64,000 nucleotides of DNA from Intestinimonas sp052065695 (GTDB lineage Bacteria > Bacillota > Clostridia > Oscillospirales > Oscillospiraceae). The stretch is taken from NCBI RefSeq assembly GCF_052065695.1, contig NZ_JBQHTM010000005.1:1-64000 (forward strand), in the 5' to 3' direction. Shown here piece after piece: positions 49,107 through 57,785 of this stretch. The notes under the pieces were generated by a model that did not search any database, was not told the origin of the DNA, and saw only the letters and a program-made list of their open reading frames with translations. Every line of letters starts with the position of its first letter. Position 1 is the first letter of the stretch. A program made the position numbers and the translations under genes.

Positions 49107-49909
49107 ATACAAAGCCATACCGGCCCTATCAGGGGGGCGGGCTCTGGGGCCGGACGGTAACCGCTCTGGGAATTCTGCTGCTGGTGTGCGCCCTGGGAAT
49201 GTTCCTGCTTGCCCCTTTCAGCCTGCAAAAATTCGCCGCCTTCCCAGCGGCGGGGGGCGTCTACCTGATCCTCTACGGCCTCACCGCCCGGTGTGAGATC
49301 TCTACGGGCCGGATGCTGCGCCGCATCCTGCTGGCGCTGCTGGCCCTGGCCGTAGTTGCCTTCGCCGCTCTGGAGGCAGTGGTGCTCACCGGCGCCCAGA
49401 CGGAGATCGCCCAGGGCGAGGAGGAGCCGGAGGTCATGGTCATCTTCGGCTGCCAGGTGAAGCCCTGGGGGCCCTCGGAGCTCCTACAGAACCGGCTGGA
49501 CACAGCCCTTACTTATCTGGATGACCACCCAGACATGACGGTGGTGGTCTCTGGTGGTCAGGGCCCTGACGAGCCCATGAGCGAGGCCCAGTGCATGTAC
49601 GACTATCTGGTGGAGCACGGCGTAAACGGGGAGAACATCGTGCTGGAGGACAACTCCAGTAACACCTGGGAGAACATTCAATATACATTAGAGCTGTTTC
49701 AGAATGGTACGGTAGAGCCCACGGGGAAGATCCTGGCTGTGTCCAACGGTTTCCACCTGGCCCGCATCCGGCTGCTTTGGAGCCGGGAGTGGGAGGGGAC
49801 CTACACCCTCTCCACCCTGGCTGCCCCCTCCAGCCATCTGCCCTCCCGACTGTCCATGTACCTCCGGGAGCCCTTTGCCCTGGTCAAGTCCTGGCTGCTG
49901 GACCGGTAG
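49103..49909 (+). CDS. YdcF-family (DUF218) membrane protein
   Basis: A 268-residue protein with two or three N-terminal membrane segments (about residues 18-40, 45-60 and 72-92) and a C-terminal DUF218 domain: VMVIFGCQVKPWGPSELLQN near 113, VVVSGGQGPDEPMSEAQ near 147 and ENIVLEDNSSNTWENI near 173. YdcF-like proteins bind S-adenosylmethionine or act in cell-envelope metabolism (SanA, ElyC); function here is unknown. The GTG start overlaps the ABC-F stop by four bases, indicating coupling. Confidence 0.88.
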   Translation: MNTKPYRPYQGGGLWGRTVTALGILLLVCALGMFLLAPFSLQKFAAFPAAGGVYLILYGLTARCEISTGRMLRRILLALLALAVVAFAALEAVVLTGAQTEIAQGEEEPEVMVIFGCQVKPWGPSELLQNRLDTALTYLDDHPDMTVVVSGGQGPDEPMSEAQCMYDYLVEHGVNGENIVLEDNSSNTWENIQYTLELFQNGTVEPTGKILAVSNGFHLARIRLLWSREWEGTYTLSTLAAPSSHLPSRLSMYLREPFALVKSWLLDR

Positions 49910-49936
49910 CATAAAACCCACATTGAGGAGCACGCT

Positions 49937-51004
49937 ATGCTGGAAGAGAAACTCAAGGCATTGGAAAATCAATACGCCGAGCTGGAGGCCCGGCTGGCGG
50001 CGCCGGAGACCTACGACGACCCGGCCCGGGTGGCCCGGCTCAACAAGGAGCAGCGGGAGCTGGAGCCGGTGGTCACCACCTACCGGGCCTGCGTGAAGCG
50101 CCGGCAGGACCTCCAGGAGGCTGAGGGCCTCCTGTCCGACCCGGACATGAAGGAGCTGGCCCAGGAGGAGTACGCCGCGGCTAAGGCCGACATCGAGGCG
50201 TTGGAGGAAAAGCTGAAGATCCTGCTGCTGCCCCGGGACCCCAACGACGACAAGAACGTCATCGTGGAGATCCGGGCCGGGGTGGGGGGCGAGGAGGCGG
50301 CCCTCTTTGCCCACTCCCTCTATCGCATGTACTCCATGTATGCCGAGTCCCGGCACTGGCATGTGGAGGTGGACTCGGCCAGCGAGACCGAGCTGGGCGG
50401 CGTGAAGGAGATCTGCTTCACCATCGACGGAGACGGAGCGTACAGCCGCCTGAAGTTTGAAAGCGGCGTCCACCGGGTCCAGCGGGTTCCTGAGACAGAG
50501 AGCGGAGGGCGTATCCACACCTCCACCGCCACCGTGGCGGTGTTGCCCGCGGTGGACGAGGTGGACTTCGAGCTCAACCCCGCCGACATCGAGATGCAGG
50601 TCTTCCGGTCCTCCGGCGCCGGCGGCCAGCACGTGAACAAGACCTCCTCCGCCGTGCGGCTCATCCACAAGCCCACCGGCACAGTGGTGGAGTGCCAGCA
50701 GGAGCGCAGCCAGTTCCAGAACCGGGATAAGGCCATGCAGCTGCTGCGGTCCCGGCTCTACGAGGAGAAGGTCCGGGAGCAGGAGGCGTCGGTGACGGCG
50801 GAGCGCCGCAGCCAGGTGGGCACCGGGATGCGCAACGAGCGCATCCGCACCTATAACTTCCCCCAGGGCCGGGTCACCGACCATCGCATCGGCCTGACGC
50901 TATACCAGATCGACGCCATCATGGACGGAAACCTGGACGAGATCATCGACGGCCTCGTCACCGCCGACCAGGCCGAGCGTATGAAGGCCAGTCAAGAGGA
51001 ATAA
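49937..51004 (+). CDS. prfA: Peptide chain release factor 1
   Basis: A 355-residue class I release factor. GGQ sits in SSGAGGQHVNKTSSAVR near residue 230, and the anticodon-like tripeptide region is PETESGGRIHTS (PxT type, RF1, reading UAA and UAG) near 182. A GAGGAG-like site precedes the ATG. It follows ydcF by 27 bases. prmC (hemK), which methylates the GGQ glutamine and often follows prfA, is absent here and must lie elsewhere. Confidence 0.97.
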   Translation: MLEEKLKALENQYAELEARLAAPETYDDPARVARLNKEQRELEPVVTTYRACVKRRQDLQEAEGLLSDPDMKELAQEEYAAAKADIEALEEKLKILLLPRDPNDDKNVIVEIRAGVGGEEAALFAHSLYRMYSMYAESRHWHVEVDSASETELGGVKEICFTIDGDGAYSRLKFESGVHRVQRVPETESGGRIHTSTATVAVLPAVDEVDFELNPADIEMQVFRSSGAGGQHVNKTSSAVRLIHKPTGTVVECQQERSQFQNRDKAMQLLRSRLYEEKVREQEASVTAERRSQVGTGMRNERIRTYNFPQGRVTDHRIGLTLYQIDAIMDGNLDEIIDGLVTADQAERMKASQEE

Positions 51005-51020
51005 AAGGAGATCGAAGACC

Positions 51021-51278
51021 ATGGAAATGCTGATTCATTTCAATACCCTGCCCCAGGACCTGACCCTGGACGCCGTGAAGTCCGATCTGGCCCTCCTGTT
51101 GGAGGACGATGGCTGGCTCATCGGCTCCGGTGAGCATCACATCGAGCTGGAGCTGGAGGATGAGAAGGCCAATCCCAAGTATGGCATCCTTACAGTAAAG
51201 GGCTATCTGCAAAAGGCCAAATTTACCCCGGACACCACCATCGAGCTGGCGGGGGTGCCGGTGGGCATCTACGAATGA
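51021..51278 (+). CDS. Hypothetical small acidic protein
   Basis: An 85-residue acidic, soluble protein with LALLLEDDGWLIGSGEHHIE and GILTVKGYLQKAKF (landmarks); no signal or membrane segment. It has no recognised family. AAAGGAG precedes the ATG and it starts 16 bases after prfA, so it is co-transcribed. The composition suggests a small beta-sheet fold. Likely conserved in relatives, but the function is unknown. Confidence 0.7.
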   Translation: MEMLIHFNTLPQDLTLDAVKSDLALLLEDDGWLIGSGEHHIELELEDEKANPKYGILTVKGYLQKAKFTPDTTIELAGVPVGIYE

Positions 51279-51294
51279 CGGAGGGACCTCATTT

Positions 51295-51408
51295 ATGAAG
51301 ATGGCCATTTCCATTGTGAACATCGTGTTCGGCGCGGTCCTCATTGCCGCTGGTGTGGTGAGCCTGGTGCTCAACTGCCGGGAGAGGGGCCGAGAGCGCT
51401 GGCGCTGA
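51295..51408 (+). CDS. 37-residue single-pass membrane protein
   Basis: A small frame beginning MKMAISIVNIVFGAVLIAAG and ending NCRERGRERWR: one membrane helix (about residues 4-27) followed by a short, strongly basic tail, so the C-terminus should face the cytoplasm. GGAGGG lies 10 bases before the ATG. It sits between the 85-residue gene and the Sua5-type gene, 16 and 25 bases away, in what looks like one operon. No family is known. Its good start signals and helix make it a likely real small protein. Confidence 0.65.
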   Translation: MKMAISIVNIVFGAVLIAAGVVSLVLNCRERGRERWR

Positions 51409-51433
51409 ACGGAAGAGATCGAGGCGAAGAAGC

Positions 51434-52450
51434 ATGAAGACAGAGAAACTGACCGCCGTTGACGTGGAGCAGGCCGCGGCTATTCTGCGGCGGGGCGGCC
51501 TGCTGGGCATCCCCACCGAGACGGTGTACGGGCTGGGGGCCAACGGGCTGGATACCGAGGCAGTGGCCCATATCTTTGAGGCAAAGGGGCGGCCCCAGGA
51601 CAACCCCCTCATCCTCCACGTCCCATCGGCGGAATGGCTGGAGCGGTATTGCCGGCACATCCCCGACGCCGCCTATACCCTGGCGGCGCGGTTCTGGCCG
51701 GGCCCCCTCACCATGATCCTGGAGCGAAAGCCGGTGGTGCCCGACGTGGTCACTGCCGGGCTGGACACCGTGGGTATGCGCTGCCCCGCCCACCCGGTGT
51801 GCCGGGCCATCATCGCCGCTGCCGGCGTGCCGGTGGCGGCCCCGTCGGGAAACACCTCCGGCCGCCCCAGCCCCACCAACATGGCCGACATGCTGGAGGA
51901 TATGGATGGGAAGATCGACGGCATCGTGGACGGTGGCCCCTGCTCCGTGGGGGTGGAGTCCACCATCATCGACCTCACCGAGCAGCCGCCCCGGCTGCTG
52001 CGGCCCGGCGGCGTCACCCTGGAGGAGCTCCGGGACGCCCTGGGGGAGGTGGCAGTGGACCCGGCAGTCACCCGTCTCATGGGGGCGGGGGAGCATCCCC
52101 GGGCCCCCGGCATGAAGTACCGCCACTACGCCCCCAAGGCCCCCGTCACCGTGGTGAAGGGAGACGCGGCGGCCACCGCCGCCTACATCCAGGCCCACTT
52201 GGGCGAGGGCGAGGGCGTGGTCTGCTTCAACGAGTACGCCGGCCTATATGCCGGTCATATCGTGGAGAAGCTGGGGCCGGCGGCGGACAAGGCCGCCCAG
52301 GCCCGCAACGTCTTCGATGCCCTCCGGGCCTTTGACGAGACCGACGTCACGGCCATCTGGTCCCAGTGCCCCGACGAGGGAGGCATTGGCCTGGCCATCT
52401 CCAACCGGCTCAACAAGGCGGCGGGCTTCCACATCATCGATCTGACCTGA
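51434..52450 (+). CDS. L-threonylcarbamoyladenylate synthase, Sua5 type
   Basis: A 338-residue protein with an N-terminal YrdC domain (GGLLGIPTETVYGLGANG at about residues 21-38, KGRPQDNPLILHV, and PSGNTSGRPSPTN near 140) and a C-terminal Sua5 domain (from SPGMKYRHYAPKAPV-like PGMKYRHYAPKAPV near 232). The two-domain form is Sua5 (YwlC in Bacillus). It makes threonylcarbamoyl-AMP from threonine, bicarbonate and ATP for the t6A modification of tRNAs reading ANN codons. GAGG precedes the ATG. Operon with prfA is common in Firmicutes. Confidence 0.95.
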   Translation: MKTEKLTAVDVEQAAAILRRGGLLGIPTETVYGLGANGLDTEAVAHIFEAKGRPQDNPLILHVPSAEWLERYCRHIPDAAYTLAARFWPGPLTMILERKPVVPDVVTAGLDTVGMRCPAHPVCRAIIAAAGVPVAAPSGNTSGRPSPTNMADMLEDMDGKIDGIVDGGPCSVGVESTIIDLTEQPPRLLRPGGVTLEELRDALGEVAVDPAVTRLMGAGEHPRAPGMKYRHYAPKAPVTVVKGDAAATAAYIQAHLGEGEGVVCFNEYAGLYAGHIVEKLGPAADKAAQARNVFDALRAFDETDVTAIWSQCPDEGGIGLAISNRLNKAAGFHIIDLT

Positions 52451-52506
52451 AGCCGTAGACGAAGCGGCGAAAATGGTGTATGATACCGGAGGGAGGAGGG
52501 AGCGTG

Positions 52507-53253
52507 ATGCAGGTGCTCTTGGTGCTTTTAATCCTAATCGTTCTGGTTATTCTGGTCGTTCTGGATATCCGGCAGAAACTAGACCTGGGCCACCCGGTGT
52601 TTGTGCTGCTGACGGCCGTGGGGTATTTCTGCTCCGTGGTGTGGACGGTGGCCTTGGCGCTGATGGCCCTGATCGAGACCCTGGACGGCGGCTCCCTGCT
52701 GGTATGGGGAAAGGTGGCCATGTCCACCCTGCCCGGAACCCTGTTCGGGCTCTACGTCCTCCTGCGAGCCAACCTCACTCCCATGCACCGAAAGAGCGCC
52801 TCTCCGTCCCGACGGACAGTCCGCCTGCTGGATGACGGCCTGGTCATTGGCCTGCCCCTCCAGGTGGCGGTGGTGGTGGGCTATGTGCTGGTCGCCATTG
52901 GTCTCCACAGCATGTTCCAGGGCCCCCTGTGGATGTTGCCCTTTTACCCTCTGGTGCTGGCAGTCCTGTGGCCCATGATGCACCTGGTGTTCCATGTGGC
53001 TATCGTGGCCATTGCTTTGGACCCGCTCATCCTGCTGGTTGCCTTTCTCATCGGCCTGCTGTGGACCGTCCAGGTGATTTTCCTGGCCCACGGCTCGGTC
53101 CGGGGCTCCCTGATTGCGAAAAAGAGCGCCGGATCTCTGGTGGCCCATATTTTGTTGAGCTTCGTTCCGGTGGTCAACCTGGTGCTGGCCATCCGTCTGC
53201 GCTGCACCATGAGAAAAATGGAAGTTCCCGTGTGGGAGGAGGTCCAGGTATGA
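52507..53253 (+). CDS. Integral membrane protein of unknown function
   Basis: A 248-residue protein with about six membrane segments, starting at VLLVLLILIVLVILVVLDI (landmark, residues 3-21) and including a central HRKSASPSRRTVRLLDDG cytoplasmic loop. No family is recognised. ATG at 52507 follows GGAGGGAGG. It overlaps coaE by four bases (ATGA), so the two are coupled. The function cannot be inferred from its neighbours. Confidence 0.65.
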   Translation: MQVLLVLLILIVLVILVVLDIRQKLDLGHPVFVLLTAVGYFCSVVWTVALALMALIETLDGGSLLVWGKVAMSTLPGTLFGLYVLLRANLTPMHRKSASPSRRTVRLLDDGLVIGLPLQVAVVVGYVLVAIGLHSMFQGPLWMLPFYPLVLAVLWPMMHLVFHVAIVAIALDPLILLVAFLIGLLWTVQVIFLAHGSVRGSLIAKKSAGSLVAHILLSFVPVVNLVLAIRLRCTMRKMEVPVWEEVQV

Positions 53254-53849
53254 AGATCATCGGTATCACCGGCCCCACCGGGGCGGGTAAGACCACGGCG
53301 CTGAACGCCCTCACATCTCTGGGTGCCTGTATTATCGATGCCGACGCGGTGTACCACCGCCTGTTGGAGGAGAGCGCCCCCCTGCGGGAGGCTCTCACTG
53401 CCCGCTTTGGGGACATCTGCGACGGGGTGGGTAAGATTGACCGCAAGAAGCTGGGCAATGTGGTTTTTACAGACTCCGCCGCCCTGTCCGAGCTCAATGT
53501 CATCACCCACCGATTTGTGGGAGAGGCCATCGACCAGCTCTTGACGGGAGCGGAGGAGTCCGGCTGCCCCGCCGCCGCCATCGACGCCATTGCCCTCATC
53601 GAGAGCGGACTGGGAGAGCGGTGTGACGCCGTGGTGGGAGTCATCGCCCCGGCGGAGGTGCGCATCCGGCGCATTATGGCCCGTGAGGGTATTTCCGAGG
53701 AGTATGCCCGCAAGCGGGTGAGTGCCCAGAAGGGGGAGGACTTCTTCCGGGCAAACTGCGATTATGTGCTGGAAAATACGGAGGACGACACGCCCGAGAT
53801 CTTTGGTGAGCGGGCCCTGGTTCTCTTTACCGAAATCTTAGATCATTGA
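53250..53849 (+). CDS. coaE: Dephospho-CoA kinase
   Basis: A 199-residue P-loop kinase. The N-terminal MKIIGITGPTGAGKTTALN carries the P-loop (residues 8-16), DADAVYHRLLEE is the CoaE Asp motif near residue 30, and ARKRVSAQKGEDFFRANCDYVLENT (landmark DYVLENT) is the C-terminal signature. It phosphorylates dephospho-CoA, the last step of CoA synthesis. The usual G-L-T-G-G-I-x-x-G-K-S loop is changed to GITGPTGAGKTT, unusual but functional in form. ATG at 53250 overlaps the upstream gene by four bases. Confidence 0.9.
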   Translation: MKIIGITGPTGAGKTTALNALTSLGACIIDADAVYHRLLEESAPLREALTARFGDICDGVGKIDRKKLGNVVFTDSAALSELNVITHRFVGEAIDQLLTGAEESGCPAAAIDAIALIESGLGERCDAVVGVIAPAEVRIRRIMAREGISEEYARKRVSAQKGEDFFRANCDYVLENTEDDTPEIFGERALVLFTEILDH

Positions 53850-53865
53850 ATAGGAGGTTATTCCC

Positions 53866-55275
53866 ATGGAAGAGAAAAAGAACGCCGGCGATCAGCGCCG
53901 GGATGCCATCCTTTACCGGCCCAAGAACGGTTGGGATCGGATCAGCGCCGCTCAGGAGGCGGAGCTGAAGAGCTACTGTGAGGACTATAAGAAGTTCCTG
54001 GACAACAGCATGACCGAGCGGGAGGCGGTGGAGAGCGCCATCGCCCTGGCCGAGGCCAAGGGGTTCAAGCCCTTTGTCCGGGGCATGACCCTGAAGGCCG
54101 GTGACAAGGTCTACCGCTCCAATCGGGGCAAGGCCATCATGCTGGCCGTGGTGGGCAGCGAGTCCCTGGATCAGGGCGCCAACATCTGTGCCGCCCATAT
54201 CGACTCCCCCCGTCTGGATCTGAAGCCCAACCCCCTCTATGAGGACGCAGAGCTGGCCTTCTTCAAGACTCACTACTACGGTGGCATCCGCAAGTACCAG
54301 TGGGTGACCATTCCCCTGGAGCTCCACGGCGTGGTGGCTCTGAAGGACGGCTCTACCGTGAAGGTGGTTGTGGGTCCCGCCGCTGGCGACCCTATCTTCA
54401 CCATCGACGACCTGCTGCCCCACCTGGGTGCCGAGCAGGCCAAGAAGCCCCTCAGCGAGGCCATCCCCGGCGAGAGCCTCAACGTTCTCATCGGCAGCCG
54501 CCCCTTCGCCGGCGACGAGGGGTCTGACCGGGTGAAGCTGGCTATCATGGACATCCTCAACCAGAAGTACGGCATTGTGGAGGAGGACTTCATCTCTGCC
54601 GAGCTGGAGGTGGTCCCTGCCTTCCGGGCCTCCGACGTGGGCTTTGATCGCTCCCTCATCGGCGCTTACGGCCACGACGACCGGGTGTGCGGCTACGCCG
54701 CCCTGGCCGGCCTGCTGGACCTGGAGGAGGCCCCCGCCAAGACTGCCGTTTGCATGCTGGCTGACAAGGAGGAGATCGGCTCCGAGGGCGTCAGCGGCAT
54801 GCAGTCTGCCGCCTTTGATACCTTTATGTCTGACCTGTGCGACGCCCAGGACGTGAAGCTGAAGGCCTGCTATGAGAAGTCCTTCTGCCTCTCCGCCGAC
54901 GTCACCGCCGCCTTTGACCCCAACTTCCCCGAGGTCTATGAGAAGCGCAACAGCGCCAAGGCCAACTATGGCATTGGTCTGGCCAAGTACACCGGTGCCC
55001 GGGGCAAGTCTGGCTCCTCCGACGCCTCCGCCGAGGTGGTGGCCAAGATCCGGGCTGTGCTGGACGACGCCGATGTGGTGTGGCAGATGGCCGAGCTGGG
55101 CAAGGTGGACGCCGGCGGCGGTGGCACCGTGGCCTGCTATATGGCCAACCGGGACATCGACACCCTGGATGCCGGTGTGCCCGTGCTGAGTATGCACGCC
55201 CCCTTCGAGACTGTGTCCAAGCTGGACTGCTATATGACCTATGCGGCCATGAAGGCGGTCTATCTGTCCAAGTAA
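53866..55275 (+). CDS. M18-family aspartyl aminopeptidase
   Basis: A 469-residue metallopeptidase of family M18. Signatures include CAAHIDSPRLDLKPNPL near residue 108 (first metal His), ADKEEIGSEGVSGMQS near 302 (catalytic Glu pair) and LSMHAPFETVSKLD near 442 (last His). It removes N-terminal, often acidic, residues from peptides in the cytoplasm. AGGAGG precedes the ATG, 16 bases after coaE. A strong terminator follows, so it ends the operon from about 47.2 kb. Confidence 0.95.
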   Translation: MEEKKNAGDQRRDAILYRPKNGWDRISAAQEAELKSYCEDYKKFLDNSMTEREAVESAIALAEAKGFKPFVRGMTLKAGDKVYRSNRGKAIMLAVVGSESLDQGANICAAHIDSPRLDLKPNPLYEDAELAFFKTHYYGGIRKYQWVTIPLELHGVVALKDGSTVKVVVGPAAGDPIFTIDDLLPHLGAEQAKKPLSEAIPGESLNVLIGSRPFAGDEGSDRVKLAIMDILNQKYGIVEEDFISAELEVVPAFRASDVGFDRSLIGAYGHDDRVCGYAALAGLLDLEEAPAKTAVCMLADKEEIGSEGVSGMQSAAFDTFMSDLCDAQDVKLKACYEKSFCLSADVTAAFDPNFPEVYEKRNSAKANYGIGLAKYTGARGKSGSSDASAEVVAKIRAVLDDADVVWQMAELGKVDAGGGGTVACYMANRDIDTLDAGVPVLSMHAPFETVSKLDCYMTYAAMKAVYLSK

Positions 55276-55286
55276 GATTTTGCACG

Positions 55287-55330
55287 AAAAACACCCTGTT
55301 TCCCGCTATAGCGGGAAACAGGGTGTTTTT
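55287..55330. terminator. Strong bidirectional terminator after the M18 gene
   Basis: Perfect 20-bp stem (AAAAACACCC with GGGTGTTTTT at the ends, TTTCCCGC/GCGGGAAA at the tip), 4-base loop TATA. Confidence 0.95.
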
Positions 55331-55333
55331 TAT

Positions 55334-57064
55334 TCAGCGGAGAAAGAGCGCGGCAAACCGCTCCAGGATCACGGCCAACTCCGCCCGAGTGGCGGTGCCT
55401 CCGGGAACCAGGGTGGTCTGAGTCCGGCCGGTGAGCAGGCCGTTGTCCACCGCCCAGGCCATGGCGGTCCGGGCGTAAGGGCTCACCTGGGCGGCATCCT
55501 TAAAGCCGGAGAGCTTGGCCCGGCCGGCGGTGTCGTAGCCCTGATATTGGGCGTAGCGGTAGAGCAGGGCGGCCAACTGTTCCCGGGTGACCGGGTCCTC
55601 CGGTCCAAAGCGGCCGTTTTCATAGCCCAGGACAATCCCTTCTTCCGCTGCCCAGGCTACTGCCTGGGTGTACCAGGTGTCGTCGGCCACATCGGGAAAG
55701 GAGGGGGTTTCCGCCTTGGGGCTGCCCGCCAGACGGTGGAGAATGGTGGCTGTCATACTCCGGCTGATGGACAGGTGGGGGGAGAATAGGTTAGCAGAGG
55801 TGCCGGTCATCCAGCCCTGCTCGTGGACGTAGGCCATGGCTGTGGCATACCAGGCGCCGGAGGAAACATCGGCAAAGGGACTGCCGTCCAACTGGGAGAC
55901 GGCGCTTTCGATGAGAACGGCGCCCCCGTCCTGGGAGAGCTCCCAGAAGCCGATGCCCTGGAGGTCCAGATCCCGGGCCAGAGCGGCCTTTTCGGCCATG
56001 GACTGGGAGTCGTCATAGGAGAGGAAGCTGCCATTACCGTAGAGGTAGGGGACCCTGGCCTCGGCGTGCCGGAGCTGCCGGTAGGACGGGTCGGAGAGGT
56101 AGGTGGTCACCAGCGTGTCATAGGGAATGGAGCGGGCGGTAGTGAAGGTGCTATAAAGTCCGTTTTCGCTGCCGTTTACCCCGTCATAGCGGTAGCTGTA
56201 GAGGGGCATGCCCAGCACCAGCTTGTCTGCGGGCACGCCTTTTTCCAGATAGGCCTCCACGCTGCCGCTGACACTGTTCTGATAGTGTGGGGCTGAGCCA
56301 GAAGGCGTATAGAGGGGAGCATTAAAGTCGGCATACTTGTCCCAGGGGCCGTGGATGTCGTAGGCCATGAGGAAGATGTGGTCCACCACGTCGGCCACGG
56401 CGGTGGGCTGGATGTTGCCCAGGTACCAGTCCCCTGCAGCGCCGGCGATGGTGAGCTGGTAGTCCTTGCCATCCCGTTTTTCCTGACGGTCCAGCTCCTG
56501 GCGGATGGCCCGGAGGAGCAGGGTGAAGTTCTGCTTGTCCTAGGGGCGGTGGTGGGTGCCGGAGGTGCCACCGGAGACCGGGTACTCCCAGTCCAGATCG
56601 ATGCCGTCCAGGTCATGGGCGGCAAGAAGCTTCGCGCAGCTCTGGGCAAAGGCGGTCCGTCCGGCGGCGGTGGCAGCCACATCGGAGAAGTGGGCGGAGT
56701 AGTCCCACCCACCAACCGACAGTATGAGCTTCAGATGGGGATATTCCTCTCGCAGGGCCCGGAGATCGGTAAAGTTTTTTTCGTCCTGCACGGGATTGTC
56801 CAGGGCCAGGGTGCCGGTATCCGGGTCAATCATGGCAAAGGCGTAATTGATGTGGGTCAGCAGGTGGGCGGGGATGTCCGAGGCACGGTAGCCCTGGTAG
56901 GCCGACCAGCCGGCGTAATAGCCCACCACCGTGCTCTGGGGATATGCGTATGTATCGTTGTCGGCCCCTGCGCCAGCGGGGACGGCTCCCACCGGTGGTC
57001 GCAGCAGCAGAAGAACGGCGCAAAGAAGGAAGGTGCGCCGCAGAAAAGGTTTTGGAAAAGACAT
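55334..57064 (-). pseudogene. GH18 chitinase-like protein with SLH repeats, interrupted by TAG
   Basis: A frame of 577 codons, open except for one TAG at 56540-56542 (codon 175). Before it: signal peptide (about residues 1-30), VVGYYAGWSAYQGY near 48 and the GH18 catalytic motif DLDGIDLDWEYP near 155. After it, the same frame goes on with DKQNFTLLLRAIRQELDR, further GH18 strands (FLMAYDIHGPWD; LVLGMPLYSYRYDG) and three SLH repeats to the end. The TAG replaces an expected Glu or similar residue (one base from GAG). AAGGAG before ATG at 57064. Either a recent nonsense mutation or a sequencing error; a second frame could restart at 56398. Probable wall-anchored glycosidase. Confidence 0.85.
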
Positions 57065-57174
57065 AGAACGCTCCTTTTTCGCGGATATATGCACTTATTG
57101 TACCTAAAATGGAGCGCAGAGACAAGAAAAGGATCTTCCCAGCTCTTCCGTGTGTTGGGTATAGAGGAAAAAGA

Positions 57175-57206
57175 ATGCCGCCTGACCCGTGTGGGTCAGG
57201 CGGCAT
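57175..57206 (-). terminator. Terminator of the 2-oxoacid oxidoreductase operon
   Basis: Perfect 14-bp stem ATGCCGCCTGACCC / GGGTCAGGCGGCAT with loop GTGT; on the minus strand it is followed by CTTTTTCC. Confidence 0.9.
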
Positions 57207-57218
57207 GTGCTTATTCTG

Positions 57219-57785
57219 TCAGCGGACACAGGAGGTGTTGGTGAGGCACTCCACAGCATTATAGCCGGCGTCAAAGGCCTTGGCATTGGACTCGTTAAAT
57301 TTAGACTTGCCTTTCTTCTCGAACATGTGGTTCATGGCGGCGATGGCGGCCTCCTTTGTGAAGTCGCCCATGAGCTTGACAACAGCGCCGGTCATGACCA
57401 CGTTGGCGCCCTTGGGGTTGCCCAGGGAGGTGGCGATCTCAGTGCAGTTGACGTGGACGTAGGTCACATCCTGCCTGGCATCATCGGAAATGGTGACGGT
57501 ATCGCCCACCAGCACGGTGCCGCCGGGTGCCACGATTGGGAGGAACATATGGAGGGAGGGCTCATTCATGGCCAGCAGCAGGTCGGGCTGCTCCTGGGAG
57601 GGATTGTAGATGTAGTTTTCTGCGCAGTACTTCACCGTACAGTTGGCGGTGCCGCCGCGCATGGCGGAGCCATAGGAGGGGACCCAAGTGACGTTCAGGC
57701 CCTCGGTAGCGGCAATGTCGGAAATGATGAGGCCCACAGTCAGAACGCCCTGTCCGCCGGAGCCGGCAAATACGATCTCTCTCAC
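57219..57785 (-). CDS. 2-oxoacid:ferredoxin oxidoreductase, gamma subunit
   Basis: A 188-residue gamma subunit: FAGSGGQGVLTVGLII near residue 6 and SYGSAMRGGTANCTVKY near 37 are the family signatures. Together with the alpha, beta and delta genes upstream it forms the four-subunit type of enzyme that oxidises 2-oxoacids to acyl-CoA with reduced ferredoxin. Its start overlaps the beta-subunit stop by four bases. A strong terminator follows. The subunit is similar to VorC or KorC. Confidence 0.92.
   Translation of the reverse strand: MREIVFAGSGGQGVLTVGLIISDIAATEGLNVTWVPSYGSAMRGGTANCTVKYCAENYIYNPSQEQPDLLLAMNEPSLHMFLPIVAPGGTVLVGDTVTISDDARQDVTYVHVNCTEIATSLGNPKGANVVMTGAVVKLMGDFTKEAAIAAMNHMFEKKGKSKFNESNAKAFDAGYNAVECLTNTSCVR

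Noticed and set aside
56176..56715. Frameshift rather than nonsense as the cause of the broken GH18 gene
   Set aside because: The parts before and after the break are in the same frame; only the TAG at 56540-56542 separates them.
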